NCBI GenBank assembly: GCA_029266455.1
Contig: JAQSWV010000008.1
Coordinates: 1-64,000 of the forward strand
Direction: 5' to 3'
Length of the DNA stretch: 64,000 nucleotides
Origin: Nocardioidaceae bacterium
GTDB taxonomy: Bacteria > Actinomycetota > Actinomycetes > Propionibacteriales > Nocardioidaceae
The position numbers and the translations under genes were made by a program. The notes below the pieces were generated by a model. It ran no database searches, was not told the DNA's origin, and saw only the letters and a list, made by a program, of their open reading frames with translations. Numbering within the stretch: the stretch's first letter is position 1; every line of letters starts with the position of its first letter. Below, piece by piece: positions 8,242 to 16,682 of the stretch.

Positions 8242-9083
8242 GTCCGGCGGTGTCGGGCAGCGCCTCGCACCGTGCCGGCGTCGTGACCGGCCGCCGGAGC
8301 CTCCCGCACACCCGAGAGCCCGGCGTCGGTGGTGTGCAGATCATCGGCCATCGCGGTCATATGCGGGCTACCGGCGTCACGGAGAACTCGGCAGCCGCGG
8401 TCGCTGCCGGCCTTGCCGCGGGCGCGGACACGGTCGAGGTGGACGTGCGGCTCACCGCCGACGGCGTTCCGGTCTGCGTCCACGATCCCGACTTGGGGCG
8501 CCTCGCCGGCATGCCGGTCGAGGTCGCCGGCGTGACACACCGCGAGCTGGACGACGCACTGTCTGCCTGCGGTGCACGCGTCGACCGCCTCGTCGACGTC
8601 GCCGACGCGGCGCGGGGTCGTGGTGGCCTGATCGTCGAGGTCAAGCACGAGGGCTGCGGCCGGCCGTCGAACCTCGTGTCGACCGTGGTGAAGACCCTTG
8701 CGGCAGCTCACCCGGACGACGAGCTGGTGATCTCGTCATTCTCCGGCGCCGTCCTGTCCGAGGTCCGCCGGCAGTTCCCGGGCATGCGGAGGGCGCTGGT
8801 GACCCCAGCGGGTAGCACTGCGCTGGCCGGGCTCAACGAGGTGCTGGCCTGGGGGCATCACGAGCTGCACGCCCACTTGAGGTCCGTCATGGTTCAGCCC
8901 CGGGTCGTCGACCTGGCCCGATCCGAGGGACGCGTGCTGCGGTGCTGGGACGTCCAACGTCTCGTCGATGCCCGGCTGCTGGAGGCTGCGGGAGTCTCCG
9001 GTGTGATCGTGGACGACCCGGGCGCGATGAGCCGCGGACTCGCTGGTGTACGCGTGCCGGTTGTCACCGGCTCGGCAAGGTGA
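8238..9083 (+). CDS. Glycerophosphodiester phosphodiesterase
   Basis: Hydrolyses glycerophosphodiesters to glycerol-3-phosphate and an alcohol. 281 residues; TIM-barrel motifs are present in order: HRG near residue 39, ENS replacing the usual ENT near 49, the metal/catalytic pair VEVDVRLTADGVPVCVHDPD near 66-85, and VEVKHE near 134. The first 30 residues are not conserved and carry no obvious signal peptide. It lies in a coupled operon and ends by overlapping, tail to tail (20 bp), the last gene of the pst phosphate operon, so a role in phosphate scavenging is likely. Confidence 0.85.
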   Translation: MSPAVSGSASHRAGVVTGRRSLPHTREPGVGGVQIIGHRGHMRATGVTENSAAAVAAGLAAGADTVEVDVRLTADGVPVCVHDPDLGRLAGMPVEVAGVTHRELDDALSACGARVDRLVDVADAARGRGGLIVEVKHEGCGRPSNLVSTVVKTLAAAHPDDELVISSFSGAVLSEVRRQFPGMRRALVTPAGSTALAGLNEVLAWGHHELHAHLRSVMVQPRVVDLARSEGRVLRCWDVQRLVDARLLEAAGVSGVIVDDPGAMSRGLAGVRVPVVTGSAR

Positions 9084-9897
9084 CGACGGCGTCCGGCCCG
9101 GTGAGCCGATAGCCCACCCCCCGGATCCGGACGAGCTCCACGGCGTCGGCTCCGAGACGGGCACGCAGTCTGCGGGCGTGCAGCGCGATCGTCTTGGTCC
9201 CCACCGTGTCTCCTCGCGCCCCCCACACGGCGGTCCGGATCTGTTCCTCGGTGACGACGTGTCCGGCATTGGCCATCAGGAAGCGCAGCAGCTCGAACTC
9301 GCGCAGCGGCATGGCCATGCGGTGACCGTGCACCCGTACCTCGAACGCAGGGCCGTCCAGCTCGACGTGTCCCACGGTCACGATCGCCTGTTCGGTGTGG
9401 TGGAGATCGGCATCGGGAAGGAACCGGCTGATCGTCTCGGCGATCTCCTTAACGCGATAGGGATAGCCGACGACCGCTGAGGCCCCGGCGGTGAATGCCG
9501 GACGGACCAGCGCGGTCTCGCCCTCGCCCACCGCCACCACCACGGGGGTGGCGCCGTGGCGGCGAACGATGCCGACCGCGTGCGCGGTGGGCAGAACCGG
9601 GTCGGCAGCGCGCAAGATGACGAGGCCCGGCGCACACCTGCCGATCTGGAACAGCGCCTCGGCGGCATCGGCGCAGCATTCCAGGAGGATGCCGTGGGCG
9701 CTGAACTGGCGACGCACGGCGTCGACCGCGGGCCCGTCTGCGTCGACGAGAACAGAGGTCGACGTCACCAGTCCGCGCCAGCGACGTCTGCCTGTTCCTC
9801 CCGGGTGTGGCCCCGTGTGCCCGGTAGGAGGCTCCGTGGACTGATCCCGGGAAGGCGCCGTCGGCCGCACCGTTGCGGCCTGGGACCGCGTCACCAC
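9064..9897 (-). CDS. OmpR/PhoB-type winged-helix regulator with degenerate receiver domain
   Basis: Predicted regulator of up to 277 residues, three bases after pstB and so the last gene of the pst operon. The C-terminal winged helix is complete (MPLREFELLRFLMANAGHVV near residue 197, then TIALHARRLRARLG and VRIRGVGYRL). The receiver half has the fold pattern (VLVDADGPAVDAV; GLVILRAADPVLPT) but the expected phosphoryl-acceptor Asp after LVIL is replaced and the conserved Lys of the KPF region reads YPYR. It is therefore probably phosphorylation-independent. The first ~40 residues are low-complexity; a GTG at 9768 is an alternative start. No histidine kinase is adjacent. Confidence 0.75.
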   Translation of the reverse strand: MVTRSQAATVRPTAPSRDQSTEPPTGHTGPHPGGTGRRRWRGLVTSTSVLVDADGPAVDAVRRQFSAHGILLECCADAAEALFQIGRCAPGLVILRAADPVLPTAHAVGIVRRHGATPVVVAVGEGETALVRPAFTAGASAVVGYPYRVKEIAETISRFLPDADLHHTEQAIVTVGHVELDGPAFEVRVHGHRMAMPLREFELLRFLMANAGHVVTEEQIRTAVWGARGDTVGTKTIALHARRLRARLGADAVELVRIRGVGYRLTGPDAVVTLPSR

Positions 9898-9900
9898 CGG

Positions 9901-10866
9901 TCAGCCGAAGCGACCGGAGATGTACGCCTCTGTGCGCGAATCGGAGGGATTACCGAACATCTTGGCGGTGACGTCGTACTCGACCAGCTCCCCGGTACGG
10001 TCACCGGTCTCTTCGGAGGCCTTGGCGGTGAAGAAGGCGGTGCGGTCCGCGACCCGGGCGGCCTGCTGCATGTTGTGGGTCACGATGATGATCGTGTACT
10101 CCTGCCGCAGCTCGTCCATCAGGTCCTCGATGCGGGAGGTGGCGATGGGATCGAGTGCGGAGCAGGGCTCGTCCATCAGGATGACTTCGGGGTTCACGGC
10201 GATCGTGCGCGCGATGCACAAGCGCTGCTGCTGGCCACCCGACAACCCGTAGGCGGACTCCTTGAGCTTGTCCTTGACCTCGTCCCACAACGCTGCGCGG
10301 GTGAGCGCCTCCTCGACGATGTCATCCATGCTGTCGACCTTCATGCCCACGACCTTCGGTCCGTACGCGATGTTGGCGTAGATCGACTTGGGGAAGGGGT
10401 TCGGCTTCTGGAACACCATCCCGATCCGGCGCCGCACCTCGATCGGATCCACGTCCGAACCGTAGATGTCCTGGCCGTGGTAGGTGATCCGCCCGGTCAC
10501 GCGCGCACCGGGGATGAGGTCGTTCATCCGGTTGAGTGCGCGCAGCACTGTGGACTTGCCGCATCCGCTGGGTCCGATGAGAGCGGTGATCTCGTTGCGG
10601 CCGAAGTCGAGGGAGACCCCGGTCACCGCTCGGAAGCGGCTGTAGAAGATGTCGACGTCCTCGCAGCTGATGACACCGATGGGCTTGTTCGGGAGCTGGC
10701 TCGCCCGGTCGCCCGGCGAGGGCGTGCTCTCTGGCCCGAAGTGCCTGGCCGCGCCCGCCGGCACCGGCCCGCGCGATGCGGCGTCAGCGTCTTCAGAGGT
10801 CATGGGCCGTCCGGTGCTGGTGTAGGCAGTGTGGGCTTCGGCGGTACGGGTGGAGAACGTGCTCAT
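9901..10866 (-). CDS. pstB: Phosphate ABC transporter ATP-binding protein PstB
   Basis: ATPase of the high-affinity phosphate importer. Walker [10 protein letters not shown], signature [13 protein letters not shown], Walker [14 protein letters not shown], switch histidine in [11 protein letters not shown]; all are typical PstB. 321 residues, longer than the usual ~260 because of a ~55-residue non-conserved N-terminal extension rich in Ser/Thr/Ala. ATG at 10866 lies 4 bp after the pstA stop; an in-frame ATG at 10803 would shorten the extension. Fourth gene of the pst operon. Confidence 0.95.
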   Translation of the reverse strand: MSTFSTRTAEAHTAYTSTGRPMTSEDADAASRGPVPAGAARHFGPESTPSPGDRASQLPNKPIGVISCEDVDIFYSRFRAVTGVSLDFGRNEITALIGPSGCGKSTVLRALNRMNDLIPGARVTGRITYHGQDIYGSDVDPIEVRRRIGMVFQKPNPFPKSIYANIAYGPKVVGMKVDSMDDIVEEALTRAALWDEVKDKLKESAYGLSGGQQQRLCIARTIAVNPEVILMDEPCSALDPIATSRIEDLMDELRQEYTIIIVTHNMQQAARVADRTAFFTAKASEETGDRTGELVEYDVTAKMFGNPSDSRTEAYISGRFG

Positions 10867-10870
10867 TAGA

Positions 10871-11767
10871 TCACCAATGTCTCTGGTACCGGTTGCGGAT
10901 GATGATGGCCAGCGCATTCATGAGCAGCAGCAGCCCGAGCAGCACGATGATCGCCGCGGAGGCAAGCTCCTGGAACTCCTCCTGCGGCTGCCCCGTCCAG
11001 CTGAAGATCTGGATGGGAAGCGTCGTGAACCCGGACATGAGCCCGTTGGGGTCGTAGCTGACGAAGACAAGTCCGCCGAGCAGCAGCAGCGGCGCCGCCT
11101 CACCCAGCGCCCGGGACAGGGCCAGGATGGTTCCGGTCGCCACCCCCGGCAGCGCCGACGGCAGCGTCTGACGCCACACCGTCTGCAGCGGCGTGGCCCC
11201 TAACGCCAACGACCCCTGCCGGATCTCTGCCGGGACGGCGCGGAGCGCCTCGCGAGTTGTGATGATGATGACCGGGAGGATCAGCAACGACAGCGCGATG
11301 GCTCCGGCCAGCACGACCCGTCGTTCGAGGCCGATGGCCAGCGCGAACCCCGCCGTGAGCATGCCGTAGACGATGGCCGGCACGGCCGCGAGGTTCTGGA
11401 GGTTGACCTCGATGAGGCGGTTGTACCAGCGCTGCTCGTCGGCGAACTCCTCGAGGTAGACACCGGCGGCGATGCCGAGCGGAATGGCGAGCAGGGCGGT
11501 CGTGCCGATCACCCACATCGATCCCAGGATCGCTGCGCGGGCGCCGGCCGTCTCCGGGATCACCCTGGACGAGTACCGGGTGAACAGCGCTCCGTCGAGC
11601 CGCGGGTAGCCGTCCACGAACGCGGTCACGAGCAGCGTGAGCAGGCAGATCATCGCCACTGCGACCGCCACCCACAGCGTGACCAGGAACCCGATGGACG
11701 CGGGACTGTTCTCGCCGGCCTTGCGGGCGCGGAGCGGCGCAGTCGCCACGGCCCCGATGCTGGCCAT
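10871..11767 (-). CDS. pstA: Phosphate ABC transporter permease PstA
   Basis: Membrane subunit of the phosphate importer, 298 residues with six predicted hydrophobic segments. The inner-membrane coupling region ([20 protein letters not shown]) matches the PstA family. Its ATG shares one base with the pstC stop (TGATG), so translation is coupled. Confidence 0.93.
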   Translation of the reverse strand: MASIGAVATAPLRARKAGENSPASIGFLVTLWVAVAVAMICLLTLLVTAFVDGYPRLDGALFTRYSSRVIPETAGARAAILGSMWVIGTTALLAIPLGIAAGVYLEEFADEQRWYNRLIEVNLQNLAAVPAIVYGMLTAGFALAIGLERRVVLAGAIALSLLILPVIIITTREALRAVPAEIRQGSLALGATPLQTVWRQTLPSALPGVATGTILALSRALGEAAPLLLLGGLVFVSYDPNGLMSGFTTLPIQIFSWTGQPQEEFQELASAAIIVLLGLLLLMNALAIIIRNRYQRHW

Positions 11768-12744
11768 CAGTACGCCTCCCGGAACCGGCGCACGAGCCGG
11801 ATGCTGATGATGTTGATGACGAGCGTGATCGCGAACAGCAGCAGACCTACTGCGAAGAGAGTGTTGTAGGTGAGGGTGCCCGGAGTGCTCTCGCCGGTGG
11901 CTGTCTGCGCGATGTAGCCGGTCATGGTCTGGCCTGGTGTCGTCGGTGAGCTGACCACCTGTGCCTGGGTTCCGGCCGCGAGGGCGACGATCATGGTCTC
12001 ACCAACCGCGCGCGAGAGGCCAAGAACGACCGACGCGGCGATGCCCGAGATCGCCGCTGGGAACACGACCCGCAGGGTAGTGCGCATCCGGTTCGCCCCG
12101 AGTGCCAGCGAACCCTGCCTCAGCGATTGCGGCACGGCCGTGAGCGAGTCCTCGGACAGTGATGCGATCGTCGGGATGATCATGATTCCGAGGACCAGCC
12201 CGGCAGCGAGAACGCTGTAGGTGCCGACCTCGACGTGCAGCAGGTCGTTGAGCAGCTCGGGTGCCACGAACACGAGTGCGAAGTACCCGTAGACCACGGA
12301 CGGGATGCCGGCCAGCACCTCCAGGGCGGGCTTGAGCACCTTGCGGACCCGCGGGTCGGCGTACTCCGCCAGATAGATCGCCGCGGCAAGGCCGATGGGG
12401 ACCGCTACCAGTAGGCCGATGACGGTCGTCCAGATCGTGCCGGTGATCAGGGGCCACACCCCGAAGCTGGGATCGGCGAAGGTAGGCGCCCAGCGGGTCC
12501 CGGAGAGGAACTCCCAGACCGGGATCTCGCGGAAGAAGTCGAGCGCCGGAAAGAGCAGTGCGACCACGATGCCCACCGTGACCACCACGGACAGGGCGCC
12601 CGCGGCCAACAGCAGTGCCATCACCGCGCGCTCGCCGTACCGCGGCGACTGCCGCCGGATGGACGGGCCGTCCGGCGGCCCCGAGCGGCCGGGGCGGAGG
12701 CTCGTCACGGACGAGCCCCCGCCTGACGTGGAGAGGGTGCTCAC
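11767..12744 (-). CDS. pstC: Phosphate ABC transporter permease PstC
   Basis: Membrane partner of PstA, 325 residues. A polar ~45-residue N-terminus precedes the first membrane segment (AVMALLLAAGALSVVVTVGI). The coupling loop [20 protein letters not shown] and the following GIAASVVLGLSRAVGETMIV are characteristic of PstC. It starts 7 bp after pstS and overlaps pstA by one base. Confidence 0.93.
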   Translation of the reverse strand: MSTLSTSGGGSSVTSLRPGRSGPPDGPSIRRQSPRYGERAVMALLLAAGALSVVVTVGIVVALLFPALDFFREIPVWEFLSGTRWAPTFADPSFGVWPLITGTIWTTVIGLLVAVPIGLAAAIYLAEYADPRVRKVLKPALEVLAGIPSVVYGYFALVFVAPELLNDLLHVEVGTYSVLAAGLVLGIMIIPTIASLSEDSLTAVPQSLRQGSLALGANRMRTTLRVVFPAAISGIAASVVLGLSRAVGETMIVALAAGTQAQVVSSPTTPGQTMTGYIAQTATGESTPGTLTYNTLFAVGLLLFAITLVINIISIRLVRRFREAY

Positions 12745-12751
12745 GGCTGGG

Positions 12752-13714
12752 TCAGCTACCGGTGAGCTCTGAGGCTGCCTGCTCCAGCGTGGCCTGCTGC
12801 TCCTCGTTGAGCGGGATGAACTCAGCGGTCTCCGCGATGGAGTCGTCGTTCTGGGCGTAGAAGTCGATGAACGCGCTCACCTGCGGCTTGGTCTCGACCG
12901 CCGCCTTCGACGGGTAGATGAACAGTGGCCGTGCGAGGGGGGTGTAGGTACCGTCCTGCGCACTCTCTGCGCTGGGGGCGACGCAGCCGTCCCCGCTGTC
13001 GATCTCCACCGCCTTCAACGTGTCCGCGTTCTCCTCGTAGTAGGAGAAGCCGAAGTAGCCCAGTGCGTATTGCGAGCCGCTGACCCCCTGGACGATCACG
13101 TTGTCGTCCTCGGACGCGTTGTAGTCGGACCGACTCGCGCCCTCTTCACCGTTGATCTCGTCGGTGAAGTAGTCGAACGTCCCCGAGTCGGTGCCCGGGC
13201 CGTACAGCTCGATCTCCTCGGCGGGGAAGTCGGGGTTGACCTGGTCCCAGGTGGTGATCTCGTCCTCGGCGGCCGGCTCCCACAGCGTCTGCAGCTCGTC
13301 GGTGGTCAGACAGGTGACGAAGTCGTTGTCCGCCGAGACCACGACCGTCAGCGCGTCGTTCGCCACGTGCAGCTCGGTGTAGTCGATCCCGTTCTTCTCA
13401 CAGATCTTCTTCTCGCCGGCCTCGATCGGGCGCGAGGCGTTGGAGATGTCGGTGTCACCGATGCAGAACTTCTCGAACCCGCCGCCGGTGCCGGCCGTAC
13501 CCACCGACACGTTAACGTCCGGGTTCTCCTCCTTGAACAGCTCGCCGGCCACCGCTGTCAGCGGCTCGACCGTGGAGGATCCGTCCGAGACAACCTCGCC
13601 GGACACACCGGATCCCGTGTCGGAGGAGCCCTCGCTCTGCCCACCACAGGCCGCCAGCGTCAGGGACAGGACCGCCGCAGGGACCGCGGCCATGCGTAGA
13701 GTACGTCGGTTCAC
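12752..13714 (-). CDS. pstS: Phosphate-binding lipoprotein PstS
   Basis: Captures phosphate outside the membrane for PstCAB. 320 residues; lipobox LAAC at residues 20-23; phosphate-binding regions VSDGSSTVEPLT near residue 42, GTAGTGGGFEKFC near 75 and the Ser-rich loop GPGTDSGTFDYF near 169. The GTG start has AGAGG about eight bases upstream. First gene of a five-gene operon, with a PHO box about 70-110 bp upstream, so it is expected to be induced by PhoP when phosphate is low. Confidence 0.95.
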   Translation of the reverse strand: MNRRTLRMAAVPAAVLSLTLAACGGQSEGSSDTGSGVSGEVVSDGSSTVEPLTAVAGELFKEENPDVNVSVGTAGTGGGFEKFCIGDTDISNASRPIEAGEKKICEKNGIDYTELHVANDALTVVVSADNDFVTCLTTDELQTLWEPAAEDEITTWDQVNPDFPAEEIELYGPGTDSGTFDYFTDEINGEEGASRSDYNASEDDNVIVQGVSGSQYALGYFGFSYYEENADTLKAVEIDSGDGCVAPSAESAQDGTYTPLARPLFIYPSKAAVETKPQVSAFIDFYAQNDDSIAETAEFIPLNEEQQATLEQAASELTGS

Positions 13715-13782
13715 AGGGGGTTGCCTCTCTCGGCGGACTGCGGAGTGCAGCCTCAGGTGCGGACAGTCAGGACGCTAAGCAA

Positions 13783-13826
13783 GCCCGGTGAAGCGACCGT
13801 CCGATCCAGGTGAACGCAAGATGAAC
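13783..13826 (-). promoter_or_regulatory. PHO box (PhoP site) upstream of pstS
   Basis: Read on the minus strand, two directly adjacent 11-base units, GTTCATCTTGC (13826-13816) and GTTCACCTGGA (13815-13805), match the GTTCACC-N4 direct repeat of actinobacterial PhoP sites. A further unit, CTTCACCGGGC (13793-13783), lies in phase two units downstream. This is the main content of the 325-bp gap between pstS and the lipid kinase gene; the rest of the gap shows only the kinase promoter box. Confidence 0.75.
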
Positions 13827-14026
13827 GGTGACCGACCGTCCACTCCAGCGCGAGCCTCACCGGAGCGAGGGAGGCTGGTCGCGCCGGTTTCAGTGCCTCA
13901 GCGTCACCGCCGGGGCACCCGGAGTGTCCGGGGGATTCCGCGCACGACCGGGTCAGAGGACATCGACCGTGCCGACGTCGGGGCCGATGTTCGGGCTGAC
14001 GTGGAGCCGTCCCGTCCGCCAGCCCC

Positions 14027-14032
14027 TACGCT
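14027..14032 (+). promoter_or_regulatory. Likely -10 box (TACGCT) for leaderless lipid kinase gene
   Basis: TACGCT ends 7 nt before the ATG at 14040, and no ribosome site is present. The frame is open to 13788, but that extension would cross the PHO box. Confidence 0.45.
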
Positions 14033-14039
14033 CAGCACC

Positions 14040-14993
14040 ATGGTGCAGTTCACCCGGGCCGGGCGGGCCACGGTCGTCGTCAACGCGGGCTCACGAGGCG
14101 GCGCGGCGGCCTACCAGCAGGCCATCCGCCTCCTGGCCGGCGCCGGCGTCCCGGTGGTGACGACGCAGGCGGTCAACTCCGTCGACGAGCTGACCGCGGC
14201 GGTGGAGCGGGCGATCTCCGAGGGGCACGACCTGGTGGTCGTGGGTGGTGGGGACGGAACGGTGAGGTGCGCCGCAGGCCTGGTGGCCGGCACGGATGTC
14301 ACCCTGGGCATCCTGCCCCTTGGGACGGCCAACGACTTCGCGCGAACGCTGCAGGTACCGGGCGACCTCGCCGCTGCGTGCCAGGCCGTGGCTTCCGGCA
14401 AGGTGGTCGACATCGATCTCGGCCGGGTCGACGGACGGCCGTACGTGAATGTTGCCTCGGTGGGTCTCTCCGTGGGCGTGACGGAGGCGCTCAGCCCCGG
14501 ACTGAAGCGCCGCCTGGGCCGCTTCGCCTACCCTGTCGCTGCGCTGCGGGCCTACCGGCGTCACGTGCCCTTCCGTGGGCGCATGGAGTTCCCGGACGGC
14601 GACCACGACGTGCTCGACCTCGACGATCTGCTCCAGGTGGCCGTCGGGAACGGCCGCCACTACGGCGGCGGGAACACCGTGTCACCCGGCGCCGGTATCG
14701 ACGACCACATCCTCGACGTGTACGCCATCGAGCGTGGACGGCTGCGTCACCGGGTCAACGTCGCCCGGCTGCTCAAGGACGGGACCTTCGTGGAGCACGA
14801 GGGAGTTCACCACGTCACCACCCGCAAGGTGCGGCTGATCACCGACCCCGTGCTGCCGGTGAACCTGGACGGCGAGATCCTGGCCCGGACGCCGAGCCTC
14901 TTCGAGATCGAGCGGAACGCCGTCCACGTGGTCGTCCCGCAGGACAGCAGCGCCGCCATCCTCGACGGCCGACGCGCCTCCCGTCCCCACTGA
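14040..14993 (+). CDS. Diacylglycerol kinase-like lipid kinase (DagK/YegS family)
   Basis: Soluble or membrane-peripheral lipid kinase of 317 residues, standard family length. The ATP-binding motif GGGDGT is at residues 69-74 and GTANDFAR at 95-102; the C-terminal beta domain includes GNGRHYGGGNTVSPGA and the typical VNLDGEI near the end. The reaction would be ATP-dependent phosphorylation of diacylglycerol or a related lipid. It stands alone; the next reading frame is a broken PIG-L gene preceded by repeats. Confidence 0.85.
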   Translation: MVQFTRAGRATVVVNAGSRGGAAAYQQAIRLLAGAGVPVVTTQAVNSVDELTAAVERAISEGHDLVVVGGGDGTVRCAAGLVAGTDVTLGILPLGTANDFARTLQVPGDLAAACQAVASGKVVDIDLGRVDGRPYVNVASVGLSVGVTEALSPGLKRRLGRFAYPVAALRAYRRHVPFRGRMEFPDGDHDVLDLDDLLQVAVGNGRHYGGGNTVSPGAGIDDHILDVYAIERGRLRHRVNVARLLKDGTFVEHEGVHHVTTRKVRLITDPVLPVNLDGEILARTPSLFEIERNAVHVVVPQDSSAAILDGRRASRPH

Positions 14994-14997
14994 CTCC

Positions 14998-15049
14998 CGA
15001 CGATCCGCGACGATCCCCCCTCCCCCGACGATCCGCGACTTGTGCAGGC
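14998..15049. repeat. Dispersed repeat, two partial copies (CGACGATCCGCGAC type)
   Basis: CGACGATCCGCGAC occurs at 14998-15011 and again at 15026-15039; the second copy continues as TTGTGCAGGC to 15049. The same ~23-base element recurs as an inverted pair at 48014-48037 and 48172-48194. Here it sits exactly where the 5' end of the PIG-L gene should be. Confidence 0.75.
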
Positions 15050-15752
15050 CGTCGAGTACGGCGCCTCGTCGGCGGTCGCGGCCTGGACCGCCGGCGGTGT
15101 AGAGGTCGCCTACCTGCTGTTGACGCGCGGTGAGGCGGGCATGGATTCGACTCCCCCTGAACAGACTGCGGCCCTGCGCATGCGCGAGCAGGTCGAAGGA
15201 TCGTTGGCCGTCGGCGTATCCGAGGTCGAGTTCCTCACCTACCCCGACGGTGTGCTCGAGTACTCGATGCAGATGCGGCGGGACATCGCCCGCGTCATCC
15301 GGCGCTTCCGCCCCGACGCGGTGCTCACCGGCTCATGGGAGGTGGAGTTCGTGGCCGGCCTCAACCAGGCCGACCACCGGGTCGCCGGCATCGCCACCCT
15401 GGACGCCGTCCGGGATGCGGGCAACCGCTGGGTGTTTCCCGAGCTGCTCGAGGAGGACCTGCAGCCGCACTCGACGCGCTGGCTGCTGGTGGTGGGCGAC
15501 CCCAGACCCACCCACGGTGTCGACGTCTCGGGAGCGCCCGTGGAGCGGGGCATCGCCTCCCTGGAGGCGCACCAGCAGTATCTCGCCGGCATCCCCGGGC
15601 ATCCGCCTCCTCGGGCCATGATCAGCGCGATCACTGCCTTGCAGGGTCGGGCCATGAGCGTGCCGAACGCTGTGCTGATGCGCGCCTTCGACTTCCAGGC
15701 CCCGCCCCCGATCGCCGTCGAGGCGATGGAGCAGGTCACACCTGTGGCCTGA
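15042..15752 (+). pseudogene. PIG-L/LmbE-family deacetylase, N-terminus lost
   Basis: The frame encodes the body of a zinc deacetylase of the PIG-L/LmbE (MshB-like) family: EYGASSAVAAWTAGGVEVAY, LLLTRGEAG, the conserved FRPDAVLTGSWE region and the second metal site NQADHRVAG. The family begins with a strand and the metal-binding motif AHPDD directly before the EYGAS region. Here that is missing: upstream of EYG the frame reads through a dispersed DNA repeat back to the stop of the kinase gene without a normal N-terminus. Two of three zinc ligands are therefore absent, and the gene is probably inactive. A GTG at 15042 could still start a ~236-residue product. Confidence 0.7.
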
Positions 15753-15766
15753 CGTGGCCGCAGGCA

Positions 15767-15796
15767 TGACCGGGCATCGGTAGACCCGCCCGGTCA
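15767..15796. terminator. Bidirectional hairpin between convergent genes
   Basis: Perfect 9-bp stem TGACCGGGC / GCCCGGTCA with a 12-base loop between the PIG-L remnant and the aldo/keto reductase gene; the second arm overlaps the reductase stop codon. Confidence 0.6.
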
Positions 15797-16618
15797 CATC
15801 TCCTCGTGCGTGTTCGGGTCTCCACCGAACAGGCGCCCGTCGGGGCGTGCGAGTCCGCTGACCGCCCGCATCTGGTCATCACTCAGCTCGAACCCGAGCA
15901 GGTCGAGGTTCTGCCGTTGACGTTCCGGGTCGGCCGACTTCGGCAGCGGCAGGGTGCCCAGCTGCAGATGCCAGCGCAGGATCACCTGACCCGGCGTGAC
16001 CCCGTGCGCTTTGGCGGCATGCGCGACCGGAGGCTCGTCGAACGGAGCGCTGCGCTTGCCGAGCGGACTCCAGGCCTCTGTCTGGATGCCCAGATCCGCG
16101 TGGACCCTGCGCATCTCCTCCTGGGGGAAGTACGGATGCAGCTCGATCTGGTTGACGGCCGGCGTGACCGCGGAGTCGCTGATGATGTCGTCGAGGTGCT
16201 GCTCGGTGAAGTTGCTCACCCCGATCGAGGTGACCAGCCCGCGCTCGCGGACGTCCACCAGGGCCCGCCATGCGTCGCGGTACTTCCCGACGCTGGGGTT
16301 GGGCCAGTGGATGAGGCACAGGTCGACGTGGTCGAGTTGCAGGCGGCGCAATGAGTCCTCGACCGATCTCACGGCCAGCGCGTGGTCGTGATGCCGGCCA
16401 GGGATCTTCGTGGCGACCTGGATGTCCTCGCGCGCCAGCCCTGATCGGCGGATGGCCTTCCCGACCTCCTCCTCGTTGCCGTAGTTCACCGCAGTGTCGA
16501 GCAGCCGGTATCCGTTCTCCAGGGCGCTGACCATGGCGGTGATGCCGTCGTCGCCCCTGAGGGGGTAGGTGCCGAAGCCCACGCTGGGCAGCTGGTTTCC
16601 GTCGTTCAGCGTGTACAT
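15794..16618 (-). CDS. Aldo/keto reductase (2,5-diketo-gluconate reductase-like)
   Basis: NADPH-dependent carbonyl reductase of 274 residues. The (beta/alpha)8 motifs are present: LPSVGFGTYPL, the catalytic Asp/Tyr in LLDTAVNYGNEEEVG, Lys in VATKIPG, His in LCLIHWPNP, and the cofactor-loop region near PLPKSADPERQRQN. ATG at 16618 is chosen over upstream in-frame starts because the protein family begins here and a TAGGTT box lies 7 nt upstream, suggesting a leaderless transcript. Substrate unknown. It is 64 bp downstream of the cupin gene of the large catabolic operon but appears to have its own promoter. Confidence 0.85.
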   Translation of the reverse strand: MYTLNDGNQLPSVGFGTYPLRGDDGITAMVSALENGYRLLDTAVNYGNEEEVGKAIRRSGLAREDIQVATKIPGRHHDHALAVRSVEDSLRRLQLDHVDLCLIHWPNPSVGKYRDAWRALVDVRERGLVTSIGVSNFTEQHLDDIISDSAVTPAVNQIELHPYFPQEEMRRVHADLGIQTEAWSPLGKRSAPFDEPPVAHAAKAHGVTPGQVILRWHLQLGTLPLPKSADPERQRQNLDLLGFELSDDQMRAVSGLARPDGRLFGGDPNTHEEM

Positions 16619-16625
16619 GCGCGCC

Positions 16626-16631
16626 AACCTA
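16626..16631 (-). promoter_or_regulatory. Likely -10 box (TAGGTT) for leaderless aldo/keto reductase gene
   Basis: On the minus strand TAGGTT ends 7 nt before the ATG at 16618; no ribosome site is present. Confidence 0.45.
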
Positions 16632-16682
16632 GCCACCGGCTCACACGGCGCCCCCGGCGCGTCCCGACCGGCGACCACCCAG

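Noticed and set aside
13788-14039. N-terminal extension of the lipid kinase frame
   Set aside because: It would run through the pstS PHO box and has no family similarity; the family start is at 14040.
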